Source: Brienomyrus brachyistius (taxonomy: Eukaryota; Chordata; Actinopteri; Osteoglossiformes; Mormyridae). Taken from it: DNA of 64,000 nt. Below are positions 27,007-40,123 of the stretch, in pieces; within the stretch, counting starts at the first letter, position 1, and each line of letters starts with the position of its first letter. Below the pieces are notes generated by a model, which did not search any database, was not told where the DNA came from, and was given only the letters and a program-made list of their open reading frames with translations. The DNA is taken from contig NC_064551.1 in the NCBI RefSeq assembly GCF_023856365.1, positions 2,498,501-2,562,500 of the forward strand. The letters run 5' to 3'. Both the position numbers and the translations under genes were made by a program.

Positions 27007-28836
27007 TCTGAGGGGCCAGATAGCAAGTTGAGGCTGAACTGGATCCGGATAAATAGTTGTTCAGAAATCGCCACAGATCCGTAAACTGGATTTGCTCTGA
27101 CCCGTACCTGTTTGAGAGTCAAAAGTTAAATTCAGAGCAGGGCTGAATGGGACTGGTGAGTGGCTCACTGGGTTAAGTCGCTGTGCTTGTGATCAGAAGG
27201 TTGAGGTTGGTGGTTCGAGCCCGCCCTCAGCAGGGTGGTTGCTGGGCAGACCCTTGAAAGCACTGACTGACCCTGTGCCGTGTGGAGGAGTGAGTGGTGT
27301 GTGTGTGTGTGTGTGTGGTGAGTGTGGAGTGAGAGAGAGATCACACTGCAGGATCAGTCAGTGTGCTCGAGGGCCTGCCCTGTAACTATTGTGCTGAGGG
27401 CAGGCTCGAACACACTGACTTGATCACAAGCACAGAGGATTAGCCACACCCCAGTCCATTTTTCAAAAAAATATTTTGGCAAAAAAAAAAAAATGCCCTG
27501 TGACTTTCTGGCTAAGGCTGGCCTTGAACCAACAACCTTCTGATCACTGATACAGAGGATTAGCCTGCAGCGCCACTCGCCATCCCTGTGGGAGTGGCCT
27601 GTATTTCGTATATATGTCTTTTTATTCCCTATCTTGGCAAACAAAGGATTCACACACACGTAGTACCTGTTGGAGTTGAGGCCCATGCTCTAGGATGTGC
27701 GCTGCGACTATTTGGCCAAGGCTGGGCTTGAACCAGCGACTTTCTGATCACAGATACAGAGGCTTAGCCTGCAGCGCCACTCGCTACCCTAAGGGGCGTG
27801 GCCTGTATTTCGTATATATGTCTTTTTTTCCCTATCTTGCCAAATAAAGGATTCACACACATCTCTATGTGATAGAGATAAGGCCCTTGCTCTGTGATAA
27901 TTCGGCCAAGGCTGGGCTTGAACCAGCAACCTTCTAATCACAGATACAGAGGCTTAGCCTCCAGCGCCACTCGCCAACCTAAGGGGTGTGGCCTGTATTT
28001 CGTATATATGTCTTTTTTTCCCTATCTTGCCAAATAAAGGATTCACACACATCTCTATGTGATAGAGATAAGGCCCTTGCTCTGTGATAATTCGGCCAAG
28101 GCTGGGCTTGAACCAGCAACCTTCTAATCACAGATACAGAGGCTTAGCCTCCAGCGCCACTCGCCAACCTAAGGGACGTGGCCTGTATTTCGTATATATG
28201 TCTTTTTTTCCCTATCTTGCCAAATAAAGGATTCACACACATCTCTATGTGTTAGAGATAAGGCCCTTGCTCTGTGATAATTCGGCCAAGGCTGGGCTTG
28301 AACCAGCAACCTTCTAATCACAGATACAGAGGCTTAGCCTCCAGCGCCACTCGCCACCCTAAGGGGCATGGCCTGTATTTCGTATATATATATCTTTTTT
28401 TTCCCTATCTTGGCAAACAAAGGATTCACACACACGTAGCACCTGTCTCTATGTGTTAGAGATAAGGCCCTTGCTCTGTGATTATTCGGCCAAGGCTGGG
28501 CTTGAACCAGCAACCTTCTAATCACAGATACAAAGGCTTAGCCTGCAGCGCCACTCGCCACCCCAGGGGGCGTGGCCTGTGACCTTTGGGATGAGTCAGT
28601 GTGGAGACTGCGAGCCAGGCCTTCACGTCCAACATCAGTGCCTGACCTCACAAATGCTCTCCTGGAAGAATGATGAAAAATTCCCACAAGCAGACTCCTA
28701 ATCCTTGTGAACAGCCTTCCCAGTAGAGTTGAAGCTGTTATATCTGCAAAGGGTGGGCCAACTCCATATTAAAGCCTATGTATTAAGAATGGGATGTCAT
28801 TAAAGTTCATGTGTGTGTAGAGGCAGGTGTCCCAAT
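27007..28836 (+). repeat. Satellite unit 10 (three 190-bp monomers)
   Basis: Sister of unit 9. It has a private 10-base deletion at GTAGTACCTGTTGGAG (near 27661). Its AAGGGGCATGG junction recurs in unit 13. Confidence 0.9.
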
Positions 28837-29136
28837 TCTGAGGGGCCAGATAGCAAGTTGAGGCTGAACTGGATCCGGATAAATAGTTGTTCAGAAATCG
28901 CCACAGATCCGTAAACTGGATTTGCTCTGACCCGTACGTGTTTGAGAGTCAAAAGTTAAATTCAGAGCAGGGCTGAATGGGACTGGTGAGTGGCTCACTG
29001 GGTTAAGTCGCTGTGCTTGTGATCAGAAGGTTGAGGTTGGTGGTTCGAGCCCGCCCTCAGCAGGGTGGTTGCTGGGCAGACCCTTGAAAGCACTGACTGA
29101 CCCTGTGGTGTGTGGCGTGTGGAGGAGTGAGTGAGT

Positions 29137-29171
<35 letters not shown>

Positions 29172-30700
29172 TGAGTGTGGAGTGAGAGAGAGATCACACT
29201 GCAGGATCAGTCAGTGTGCTCGAGGGCCTGCCCTGTAACTATTGTGCTGAGGGCAGGCTCGAACACACTGACTTGATCACAAGCACAGAGGATTAGCCGC
29301 ACCCCAGTCCATTTTTCAAAAAAATATTTTGGCAAAAAAAAAAAAAATGCCCTGTGACTTTCTGGCTAAGGCTGGCCTTGAACCAACAACCTTCTGATCA
29401 CTGATACAGAGGCTTAGCCTGCAGCGCCACTCGCCATCCCTGTGGGAGTGGCCTGTATTTCGTATATATGTCTTTTTATTCCCTATCTTGGCAAACAAAG
29501 GATTCACACACACGTAGTACCTGTCTGTACGTGTTGGAGTTGAGGCCCATGCTCTAGGATGTGCGCTGCAACTATTTGGCCAAGGCTGGGCTTGAACCAG
29601 CGACTTTCTGATCACAGATACAGAGGCTTAGCCTGCAGCGCCACTCGCTACCCTAAGGGGCGTGGCCTGTATTTCGTATATATGTCTTTTTTTCCCTATC
29701 TTGCCAAATAAAGGATTCACACACATCTCTATGTGATAGAGATAAGGCCCTTGCTCTGTGATAATTCGGCCAAGGCTGGGCTTGAACCAGCAAACTTCTA
29801 ATCACAGATACAGAGGCTTAGCCTCCAGCGCCACTCGCCAACCTAAGGGGTGTGGCCTGTATTTCGTATATATGTCTTTTTTTCCCTATCTTGCCAAATA
29901 AAGGATTCACACACATCTCTATGTGATAGAGATAAGGCCCTTGCTCTGTGATAATTCGGCCAAGGCTGGGCTTGAACCAGCAACCTTCTAATCACAGATA
30001 CAGAGGCTTAGCCTCCAGCGCCACTCGCCAACCTAAGGGACGTGGCCTGTATTTCGTATATATGCCTTTTTTTCCCTATCTTGCCAAATAAAGGATTCAC
30101 ACACATCTCTATGTGTTAGAGATAAGGCCCTTGCTCTGTGATAATTCGGCCAAGGCTGGGCTTGAACCAGCAACCTTCTAATCACAGATACAGAGGCTTA
30201 GCCTCCAGCGCCACTCGCCACCCTAAGGGGCGTGGCCTGTATTTCGTATATATATATCTTTTTTTTCCCTATCTTGGCAAACAAAGGATTCACACACACG
30301 TAGCACCTGTCTCTATGTGTTAGAGATAAGGCCCTTGCTCTGTGATTATTCGGCCAAGGCTGGGCTTGAACCAGCAACCTTCTAATCACAGATACAAAGG
30401 CTTAGCCTGCAGCGCCACTCGCCACCCCAGGGGGCGTGGCCTGTGACCTTTGGGATGAGTCAGTGTGGAGACTGCGAGCCAGGCCTTCACGTCCAACATC
30501 AGTGCCTGACCTCACAAATGCTCTCCTGGAAGAATGATGAAAAATTCCCACAAGCAGACTCCTAATCCTTGTGAACAGCCTTCCCAGTAGAGTTGAAGCT
30601 GTTATATCTGCAAAGGGTGGGCCAACTCCATATTAAAGCCTATGTATTAAGAATGGGATGTCATTAAAGTTCATGTGTGTGTAGAGGCAGGTGTCCCAAT
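28837..30700 (+). repeat. Satellite unit 11 (three 190-bp monomers)
   Basis: It shares GATTAGCCGCACC, GCTGCAACTATTTGG, CAGCAAACTTC and GAGTGAGTGAGTGG with unit 12, and with no other unit. Confidence 0.9.
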
Positions 30701-32558
30701 TCTGAGGGGCCAGATAGCAAGTTGAGGCTGAACTGGATCCGGATAAATAGTTGTTCAGAAATCGCCACAGATCCGTAAACTGGATTTGCTCTGACCCGTA
30801 CGTGTTTGAGAGTCAAAAGTTAAATTCAGAGCAGGGCTGAATGGGACTGGTGAGTGGCTCACTGGGTTAAGTCGCTGTGCTTGTGATCAGAAGGTTGAGG
30901 TTGGTGGTTTGAGCCCGCCCTCAGCAGGGTGGTTGCTGGGCAGACCCTTGAAAGCACTGACTGACCCTGTGGTGTGTGGCGTGTGGAGGAGTGAGTGAGT
31001 GGTGTGTGTGTGTGTGTGTGTGTGTGTGGTGAGTGTGGAGTGAGAGAGAGATCACACTGCAGGATCAGTCAGTGTGCTCGAGGGCCTGCCCTGTAACTAT
31101 TGTGCTGAGGGCAGGCTCGAACACACTGACTTGATCACAAGCACAGAGGATTAGCCGCACCCCAGTCCATTTTTCAAAAAAATATTTTGGCAAAAAAAAA
31201 AAAAATGCCCTGTGACTTTCTGGCTAAGGCTGGCCTTGAACCAACAACCTTCTGATCACTGATACAGAGGCTTAGCCTGCAGCGCCACTCGCCATCCCTG
31301 TGGGAGTGGCCTGTATTTCGTATATATGTCTTTTTATTCCCTATCTTGGCAAACAAAGGATTCACACACACGTAGTACCTGTCTGTACGTGTTGGAGTTG
31401 AGGCCCATGCTCTAGGATGTGCGCTGCAACTATTTGGCCAAGGCTGGGCTTGAACCAGCGACTTTCTGATCACAGATACAGAGGCTTAGCCTGCAGCGCC
31501 ACTCGCTACCCTAAGGGGCGTGGCCTGTATTTCGTATATATGTCTTTTTTTCCCTATCTTGCCAAATAAAGGATTCACACACATCTCTATGTGATAGAGA
31601 TAAGGCCCTTGCTCTGTGATAATTCGGCCAAGGCTGGGCTTGAACCAGCAAACTTCTAATCACAGATACAGAGGCTTAGCCTCCAGCGCCACTCGCCAAC
31701 CTAAGGGGTGTGGCCTGTATTTCGTATATATGTCTTTTTTTCCCTATCTTGCCAAATAAAGGATTCACACACATCTCTATGTGATAGAGATAAGGCCCTT
31801 GCTCTGTGATAATTCGGCCAAGGCTGGGCTTGAACCAGCAACCTTCTAATCACAGATACAGAGGCTTAGCCTCCAGCGCCACTCGCCAACCTAAGGGACG
31901 TGGCCTGTATTTCGTATATATGTCTTTTTTTCCCTATCTTGCCAAATAAAGGATTCACACACATCTCTATGTGTTAGAGATAAGGCCCTTGCTCTGTGAT
32001 AATTCGGCCAAGGCTGGGCTTGAACCAGCAACCTTCTAATCACAGATACAGAGGCTTAGCCTCCAGCGCCACTCGCCACCCTAAGGGGCGTGGCCTGTAT
32101 TTCGTATATATATATCTTTTTTTTCCCTATCTTGGCAAACAAAGGATTCACACACACGTAGCACCTGTCTCTATGTGTTAGAGATAAGGCCCTTGCTCTG
32201 TGATTATTCGGCCAAGGCTGGGCTTGAACCAGCAACCTTCTAATCACAGATACAAAGGCTTAGCCTGCAGCGCCACTCGCCACCCCAGGGGGCGTGGCCT
32301 GTGACCTTTGGGATGAGTCAGTGTGGAGACTGCGAGCCAGGCCTTCACGTCCAACATCAGTGCCTGACCTCACAAATGCTCTCCTGGAAGAATGATGAAA
32401 AATTCCCACAAGCAGACTCCTAATCCTTGTGAACAGCCTTCCCAGTAGAGTTGAAGCTGTTATATCTGCAAAGGGTGGGCCAACTCCATATTAAAGCCTA
32501 TGTATTAAGAATGGGATGTCATTAAAGTTCATGTGTGTGTAGAGGCAGGTGTCCCAAT
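30701..32558 (+). repeat. Satellite unit 12 (three 190-bp monomers)
   Basis: Sister of unit 11, as shown by four shared private changes. Confidence 0.9.
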
Positions 32559-34405
32559 TCTGAGGGGCCAGATAGCAAGTTGAGGCTGAACTGGATCCGG
32601 ATAAATAGTTGTTCAGAAATCGCCACAGATCCGTAAACTGGATTTGCTCTGACCCGTACGTGTTTGAGAGTCAAAAGTTAAATTCAGAGCAGGGCTGAAT
32701 GGGACTGGTGAGTGGCTCACTGGGTTAAGTCGCTGTGCTTGTGATCAGAAGGTTGAGGTTGGTGGTTCGAGCCCGCCCTCAGCAGGGTGGTTGCTGGGCA
32801 GACCCTTGAAAGCACTGACTGACCCTGTGGTGTGTGGCGTGTGGAGGAGTGAGTGGTGTGTGTGTGTGTGTGTGGTGAGTGTGGAGTGAGAGAGAGATCA
32901 CACTGCAGGATCAGTCAGTGTGCTCGAGGGCCTGCCCTGTAACTATTGTGCTGAGGGCAGGCTCGAACACACTGACTTGATCACAAGCACAGAGGATTAG
33001 CCACACCCCAGTCCATTTTTCAAAAAAATATTTTGGCAAAAAAAAAAAAAAATGCCCTGTGACTTTCTGGCTAAGGCTGGCCTTGAACCAACAACCTTCT
33101 GATCACTGATACAGAGGCTTAGCCTGCAGCGGCACTCGCCATCCCTGTGGGAGTGGCCTGTATTTCGTATATATGTCTTTTTATTCCCTATCTTGGCAAA
33201 CAAAGGATTCACACACACGTAGCACCTGTCTGTACGTGTTGGAGTTGAGGCCCATGCTCTAGGATGTGCGCTGCGACTATTTGGCCAAGGCTGGGCTTGA
33301 ACCAGCGACTTTCTGATCACAGATACAGAGGCTTAGCCTGCAGCGCCACTCGCTACCCTAAGGGGCGTGGCCTGTATTTCGTATATATGTCTTTTTTTCC
33401 CTATCTTGCCAAATAAAGGATTCACACACATCTCTATGTGATAGAGATAAGGCCCTTGCTCTGTGATAATTCGGCCAAGGCTGGGCTTGAACCAGCAACC
33501 TTCTAATCACAGATACAGAGGCTTAGCCTCCAGCGCCACTCGCCAACCTAAGGGGTGTGGCCTGTATTTCGTATATATGTCTTTTTTTCCCTATCTTGCC
33601 AAATAAAGGATTCACACACATCTCTATGTGTTAGAGATAAGGCCCTTGCTCTGTGATAATTCGGCCAAGGCTGGGCTTGAACCAGCAACCTTCTAATCAC
33701 AGATACAGAGGCTTAGCCTCCAGCGCCACTCGCCAACCTAAGGGGTGTGGCCTGTATTTCGTATATATGTCTTTTTTTCCCTATCTTGCCAAATAAAGGA
33801 TTCACACACATCTCTATGTGTTAGAGATAAGGCCCTTGCTCTGTGATAATTCGGCCAAGGCTGAGCTTGAACCAGCAACCTTCTAATCACAGATACAGAG
33901 GCTTAGCCTCCAGCGCCACTCGCCACCCTAAGGGGCATGGCCTGTATTTCGTATATATATATCTTTTTTTTCCCTATCTTGGCAAACAAAGGATTCACAC
34001 ACACGTAGCACCTGTCTCTATGTGTTAGAGATAAGGCCCTTGCTCTGTGATTATTCGGCCAAGGCTGGGCTTGAACCAGCAACCTTCTAATCACAGATAC
34101 AAAGGCTTAGCCTGCAGCGCCACTCGCCACCCCAGGGGGCGTGGCCTGTGACCTTTGGGATGAGTCAGTGTGGAGACTGCGAGCCAGGCCTTCACGTCCA
34201 ACATCAGTGCCTGACCTCACAAATGCTCTCCTGGAAGAATGATGAAAAATTCCCACAAGCAGACTCCTAATCCTTGTGAACAGCCTTCCCAGTAGAGTTG
34301 AAGCTGTTATATCTGCAAAGGGTGGGCCAACTCCATATTAAAGCCTATGTATTAAGAATGGGATGTCATTAAAGTTCATGTGTGTGTAGAGGCAGGTGTC
34401 CCAAT
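32559..34405 (+). repeat. Satellite unit 13 (three 190-bp monomers)
   Basis: Private changes include GCAGCGGCACTCGCC and a weakened tRNA-like B box (GGCTGAGCTTGAACC on the plus strand). Confidence 0.9.
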
Positions 34406-34682
34406 TCTGAGGGGCCAGATAGCAAGTTGAGGCTGAACTGGATCCGGATAAATAGTTGTTCAGAAATCGCCACAGATCCGTAAACTGGATTTGCTCTGAC
34501 CCGTACGTGTTTGAGAGTCAAAAGTTAAATTCAGAGCAGGGCTGAATGGGACTGGTGAGTGGCTCACTGGGTTAAGTCGCTGTGCTTGTGATCAGAAGGT
34601 TGAGGTTGGTGGTTCGAGCCCGCCCTCAGCAGGGTGGTTGCTGGGCAGACCCTTGAAAGCACTGACTGACCCTGTGGTGTGT

Positions 34683-34725
<43 letters not shown>

Positions 34726-36253
34726 TGAGTGTGGAGTGAGAGAGAGATCACACTGCAGGATCAGTCAGTGTGCTCGAGGGCCTGCCCTGTAACTATTGTG
34801 CTGAGGGCAGGCTCGAACACACTGACTTGATCACAAGCACAGAGGATTAGCCACACCCCAGTCCATTTTTCAAAAAAATATTTTGGCAAAAAAAAAAAAA
34901 TGCCCTGTGACTTTCTGGCTAAGGCTGGCCTTGAACCAACAACCTTCTGATCACTGATACAGAGGCTTAGCCTGCAGCGCCACTCGCCATCCCTGTGGGA
35001 GTGGCCTGTATTTCGTATATATGTCTTTTTATTCCCTATCTTGGCAAACAAAGGATTCACACACACGTAGTACCTGTCTGTACGTGTTGGAGTTGAGGCC
35101 CATGCTCTAGGATGTGCGCTGCGACTATTTGGCCAAGGCTGGGCTTGAACCAGCGACTTTCTGATCACAGATACAGAGGCTTAGCCTGCAGCGCCACTCG
35201 CTACCCTAAGGGGCGTGGCCTGTATTTCGTATATATGTCTTTTTTTCCCTATCTTGCCAAATAAAGGATTCACACACATCTCTATGTGATAGAGATAAGG
35301 CCCTTGCTCTGTGATAATTCGGCCAAGGCTGGGCTTGAACCAGCAACCTTCTAATCACAGATACAGAGGCTTAGCCTCCAGCGCCACTCGCCAACCTAAG
35401 GGGTGTGGCCTGTATTTCGTATATATGTCTTTTTTTCCCTATCTTGCCAAATAAAGGATTCACACACATCTCTATGTGTTAGAGATAAGGCCCTTGCTCT
35501 GTGATAATTCGGCCAAGGCTGGGCTTGAACCAGCAACCTTCTAATCACAGATACAGAGGCTTAGCCTCCAGCGCCACTCGCCAAGCTAAGGGGCGTGGCC
35601 TGTATTTCGTATATATGTCTTTTTTTCCCTATCTTGCCAAATAAAGGATTCACACACATCTCTATGTGTTAGAGATAAGGCCCTTGCTCTGTGATAATTC
35701 GGCCAAGGCTGGGCTTGAACCAGCAACCTTCTAATCACAGATACAGAGGCTTAGCCTCCAGCGCCACTCGCCACCCTAAGGGGCGTGGCCTGTATTTCGT
35801 ATATATATATCTTTTTTTTCCCTATCTTGGCAAACAAAGGATTCGCACACACGTAGCACCTGTCTCTATGTGTTAGAGATAAGGCCCTTGCTCTGTGATT
35901 ATTCGGCCAAGGCTGGGCTTGAACCAGCAACCTTCTAATCACAGATACAAAGGCTTAGCCTGCAGCGCCACTCGCCACCCCAGGGGGCGTGGCCTGTGAC
36001 CTTTGGGATGAGTCAGTGTGGAGACTGCGAGCCAGGCCTTCACGTCCAACATCAGTGCCTGACCTCACAAATGCTCTCCTGGAAGAATGATGAAAAATTC
36101 CCACAAGCAGACTCCTAATCCTTGTGAACAGCCTTCCCAGTAGAGTTGAAGCTGTTATATCTGCAAAGGGTGGGCCAACTCCATATTAAAGCCTATGTAT
36201 TAAGAATGGGATGTCATTAAAGTTCATGTGTGTGTAGAGGCAGGTGTCCCAAT
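34406..36253 (+). repeat. Satellite unit 14 (three 190-bp monomers)
   Basis: It has the longest (GT)n tract in the array, about 40 bases from 34684, and has lost the GTGGAGGAGTGAGTGG spacer that normally precedes the tract. Confidence 0.9.
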
Positions 36254-38271
36254 TCTGAGGGGCCAGATAGCAAGTTGAGGCTGAACTGGATCCGGATAAA
36301 TAGTTGTTCAGAAATCGCCACAGATCCGTAAACTGGATTTGCTCTGACCCGTACGTGTTTGAGAGTCAAAAGTTAAATTCAGAGCAGGGCTGAATGGGAC
36401 TGGTGAGTGGCTCACTGGGTTAAGTCGCTGTGCTTGTGATCAGAAGGTTGAGGTTGGTGGTTCGAGCCCGCCCTCAGCAGGGTGGTTGCTGGGCAGACCC
36501 TTGAAAGCACTGACTGACCGTGTGGCGTGTGGAGGAGTGAGTGGTGTGTGTGTGAGTGTGGAGTGAGAGAGAGATCACACTGCAGGATCAGTCAGTGTGC
36601 TCGAGGGCCTGCCCTGTAACTATTGTGCTGAGGGCAGGCTCGAACACACTGACTTGATCACAAGCACAGAGGATTAGCCACACCCCAGTCCATTTTTCAA
36701 AAAAATATTTTGGCAAAAAAAAAAAAAATGCCCTGTGACTTTCTGGCTAAGGCTGGCCTTGAACCAACAACCTTCTGATCACTGATACAGAGGCTTAGCC
36801 TGCAGCGCCACTCGCCATCCCTGTGGGAGTGGCCTGTATTTCGTATATATGTCTTTTTATTCCCTATCTTGGCAAACAAAGGATTCACACACACGTAGTA
36901 CCTGTCTGTACGTGTTGGAGTTGAGGCCCATGCTCTAGGATGTGCGCTGCGACTATTTGGCCAAGGCTGGGCTTGAACCAGCGACTTTCTGATCACAGAT
37001 ACAGAGGCTTAGCCTGCAGCGCCACTCGCTACCCTAAGGGGCGTGGCCTGTATTTCGTATATATGTCTTTTTTTCCCTATCTTGCCAAATAAAGGATTCA
37101 CACACATCTCTATGTGATAGAGATAAGGCCCTTGCTCTGTGATAATTCGGCCAAGGCTGGGCTTGAACCAGCAACCTTCTAATCACAGATACAGAGGCTT
37201 AGCCTCCAGCGCCACTCGCCAACCTAAGGGGTGTGGCCTGTATTTCGTATATATGTCTTTTTTTCCCTATCTTGCCAAATAAAGGATTCACACACATCTC
37301 TATGTGTTAGAGATAAGGCCCTTGCTCTGTGATAATTCGGCCAAGGCTGGGCTTGAACCAGCAACCTTCTAATCACAGATACAAAGCCTTAGCCTCCAGC
37401 GCCACTCGCCAACCTAAGGGGTGTGGCCTGTATTTCGTATATATGTCTTTTTTTCCCTATCTTGCCAAATAAAGGATTCACACACATCTCTATGTGATAG
37501 AGATAAGGCCCTTGCTCTGTGATAATTCGGCCAAGGCTGGGCTTGAACCAGCAACCTTCTAATCACAGATACAGAGGCTTAGCCTCCAGCGCCACTCGCC
37601 AAGCTAAGGGGCGTGGCCTGTATTTCGTATATATGTCTTTTTTTCCCTATCTTGCCAAATAAAGGATTCACACACATCTCTATGTGTTAGAGATAAGGCC
37701 CTTGCTCTGTGATAATTCGGCCAAGGCTGGGCTTGAACCAGCAACCTTCTAATCACAGATACAGAGGCTTAGCCTCCAGCGCCACTCGCCACCCTAAGGG
37801 GCGTGGCCTGTATTTCGTATATATATATCTTTTTTTTCCCTATCTTGGCAAACAAAGGATTCACACACACGTAGCACCTGTCTCTATGTGTTAGAGATAA
37901 GGCCCTTGCTCTGTGATTATTCGGCCAAGGCTGGGCTTGAACCAGCAACCTTCTAATCACAGATACAAAGGCTTAGCCTGCAGCGCCACTCGCCACCCCA
38001 GGGGGCGTGGCCTGTGACCTTTGGGATGAGTCAGTGTGGAGACTGCGAGCCAGGCCTTCACGTCCAACATCAGTGCCTGACCTCACAAATGCTCTCCTGG
38101 AAGAATGATGAAAAATTCCCACAAGCAGACTCCTAATCCTTGTGAACAGCCTTCCCAGTAGAGTTGAAGCTGTTATATCTGCAAAGGGTGGGCCAACTCC
38201 ATATTAAAGCCTATGTATTAAGAATGGGATGTCATTAAAGTTCATGTGTGTGTAGAGGCAGGTGTCCCAAT
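36254..38271 (+). repeat. Satellite unit 15 (four 190-bp monomers)
   Basis: Longest unit (2,018 bases), with the shortest (GT)n tract. One extra 190-bp monomer accounts for the added length. Confidence 0.9.
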
Positions 38272-40123
38272 TCTGAGGGGCCAGATAGCAAGTTGAGGCT
38301 GAACTGGATCCGGATAAATAGTTGTTCAGAAATCGCCACAGATCCGTAAACTGGATTTGCTCTGACCCGTACGTGTTTGAGAGTCAAAAGTTAAATTCAG
38401 AGCAGGGCTGAATGGGACTGGTGAGTGGCTCACTGGGTTAAGTCGCTGTGCTTGTGATCAGAAGGTTGAGGTTGGTGGTTCGAGCCCGCCCTCAGCAGGG
38501 TGGTTGCTGGGCAGACCCTTGAAAGCACTGACTGACCCTGTGGTGTGTGGCGTGTGGAGGAGTGAGTGGTGTGTGTGTGTGTGTGTGTGTGTGGTGAGTG
38601 TGGAGTGAGAGAGAGATCACACTGCAGGATCAGTCAGTGTGCTCGAGGGCCTGCCCTGTAACTATTGTGCTGAGGGCAGGCTCGAACACACTGACTTGAT
38701 CACAAGCACAGAGGATTAGCCACACCCCAGTCCATTTTTCAAAAAAATATTTTGGCAAAAAAAAATAAAATGCCCTGTGACTTTCTGGCTAAGGCTGGCC
38801 TTGAACCAACAACCTTCTGATCACTGATACAGAGGCTTAGCCTGCAGCGCCACTCGCCATCCCTGTGGGAGTGGACTGTATTTCGTATATATGTCTTTTT
38901 ATTCCCTATCTTGGCAAACAAAGGATTCACACACACGTAGTACCTGTCTGTACGTGTTGGAGTTGAGGCCCATGCTCTAGGATGTGCGCTGCGACTATTT
39001 GGCCAAGGCTGGGCTTGAACCAGCGACTTTCTGATCACAGATACAGAGGCTTAGCCTGCAGCGCCACTCGCTACCCTAAGGGGCGTGGCCTGTATTTCGT
39101 ATATATGTCTTTTTTTCCCTATCTTGCCAAATAAAGGATTCACACACATCTCTATGTGATAGAGATAAGGCCCTTGCTCTGTGATAATTCGGCCAAGGCT
39201 GGGCTTGAACCAGCAACCTTCTAATCACAGATACAAAGGCTTAGCCTCCAGCGCCACTCGCCAACCTAAGGGGTGTGGCCTGTATTTCGTATATATGTCT
39301 TTTTTTCCCTATCTTGCCAAATAAAGGATTCACACACATCTCTATGTGATAGAGATAAGGCCCTTGCTCTGTGATAATTCGGCCAAGGCTGGGCTTGAAC
39401 CAGCAACCTTCTAATCACAGATACAAAGGCTTAGCCTCCAGCGCCACTCGCCAACCTAAGGGGTGTGGCCTGTATTTCGTATATATGTCTTTTTTTCCCT
39501 ATCTTGCCAAATAAAGGATTCACACACATCTCTATGTGTTAGAGATAAGGCCCTTGCTCTGTGATAATTCGGCCAAGGCTGGGCTTGAACCAGCAACCTT
39601 CTAATCACAGATACAAAGGCTTAGCCTCCAGCGCCACTCGCCACCCTAAGGGGCGTGGCCTGTATTTCGTATATATATATCTTTTTTTTCCCTATCTTGG
39701 CAAACAAAGGATTCACACACACGTAGCACCTGTCTCTATGTGTTAGAGATAAGGCCCTTGCTCTGTGATTATTCGGCCAAGGCTGGGCTTGAACCAGCAA
39801 CCTTCTAATCACAGATACAAAGGCTTAGCCTGCAGCGCCACTCGCCACCCCAGGGGGCGTGGCCTGTGACCTTTGGGATGAGTCAGTGTGGAGACTGCGA
39901 GCCAGGCCTTCACGTCCAACATCAGTGCCTGACCTCACAAATGCTCTCCTGGAAGAATGATGAAAAATTCCCACAAGCAGACTCCTAATCCTTGTGAACA
40001 GCCTTCCCAGTAGAGTTGAAGCTGTTATATCTGCAAAGGGTGGGCCAACTCCATATTAAAGCCTATGTATTAAGAATGGGATGTCATTAAAGTTCATGTG
40101 TGTGTAGAGGCAGGTGTCCCAAT
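38272..40123 (+). repeat. Satellite unit 16 (three 190-bp monomers)
   Basis: The A-run is interrupted by T. All three 190-bp monomers read ATACAAAGGC where most others have ATACAGAGGC, which suggests local homogenisation within the unit. Confidence 0.9.
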
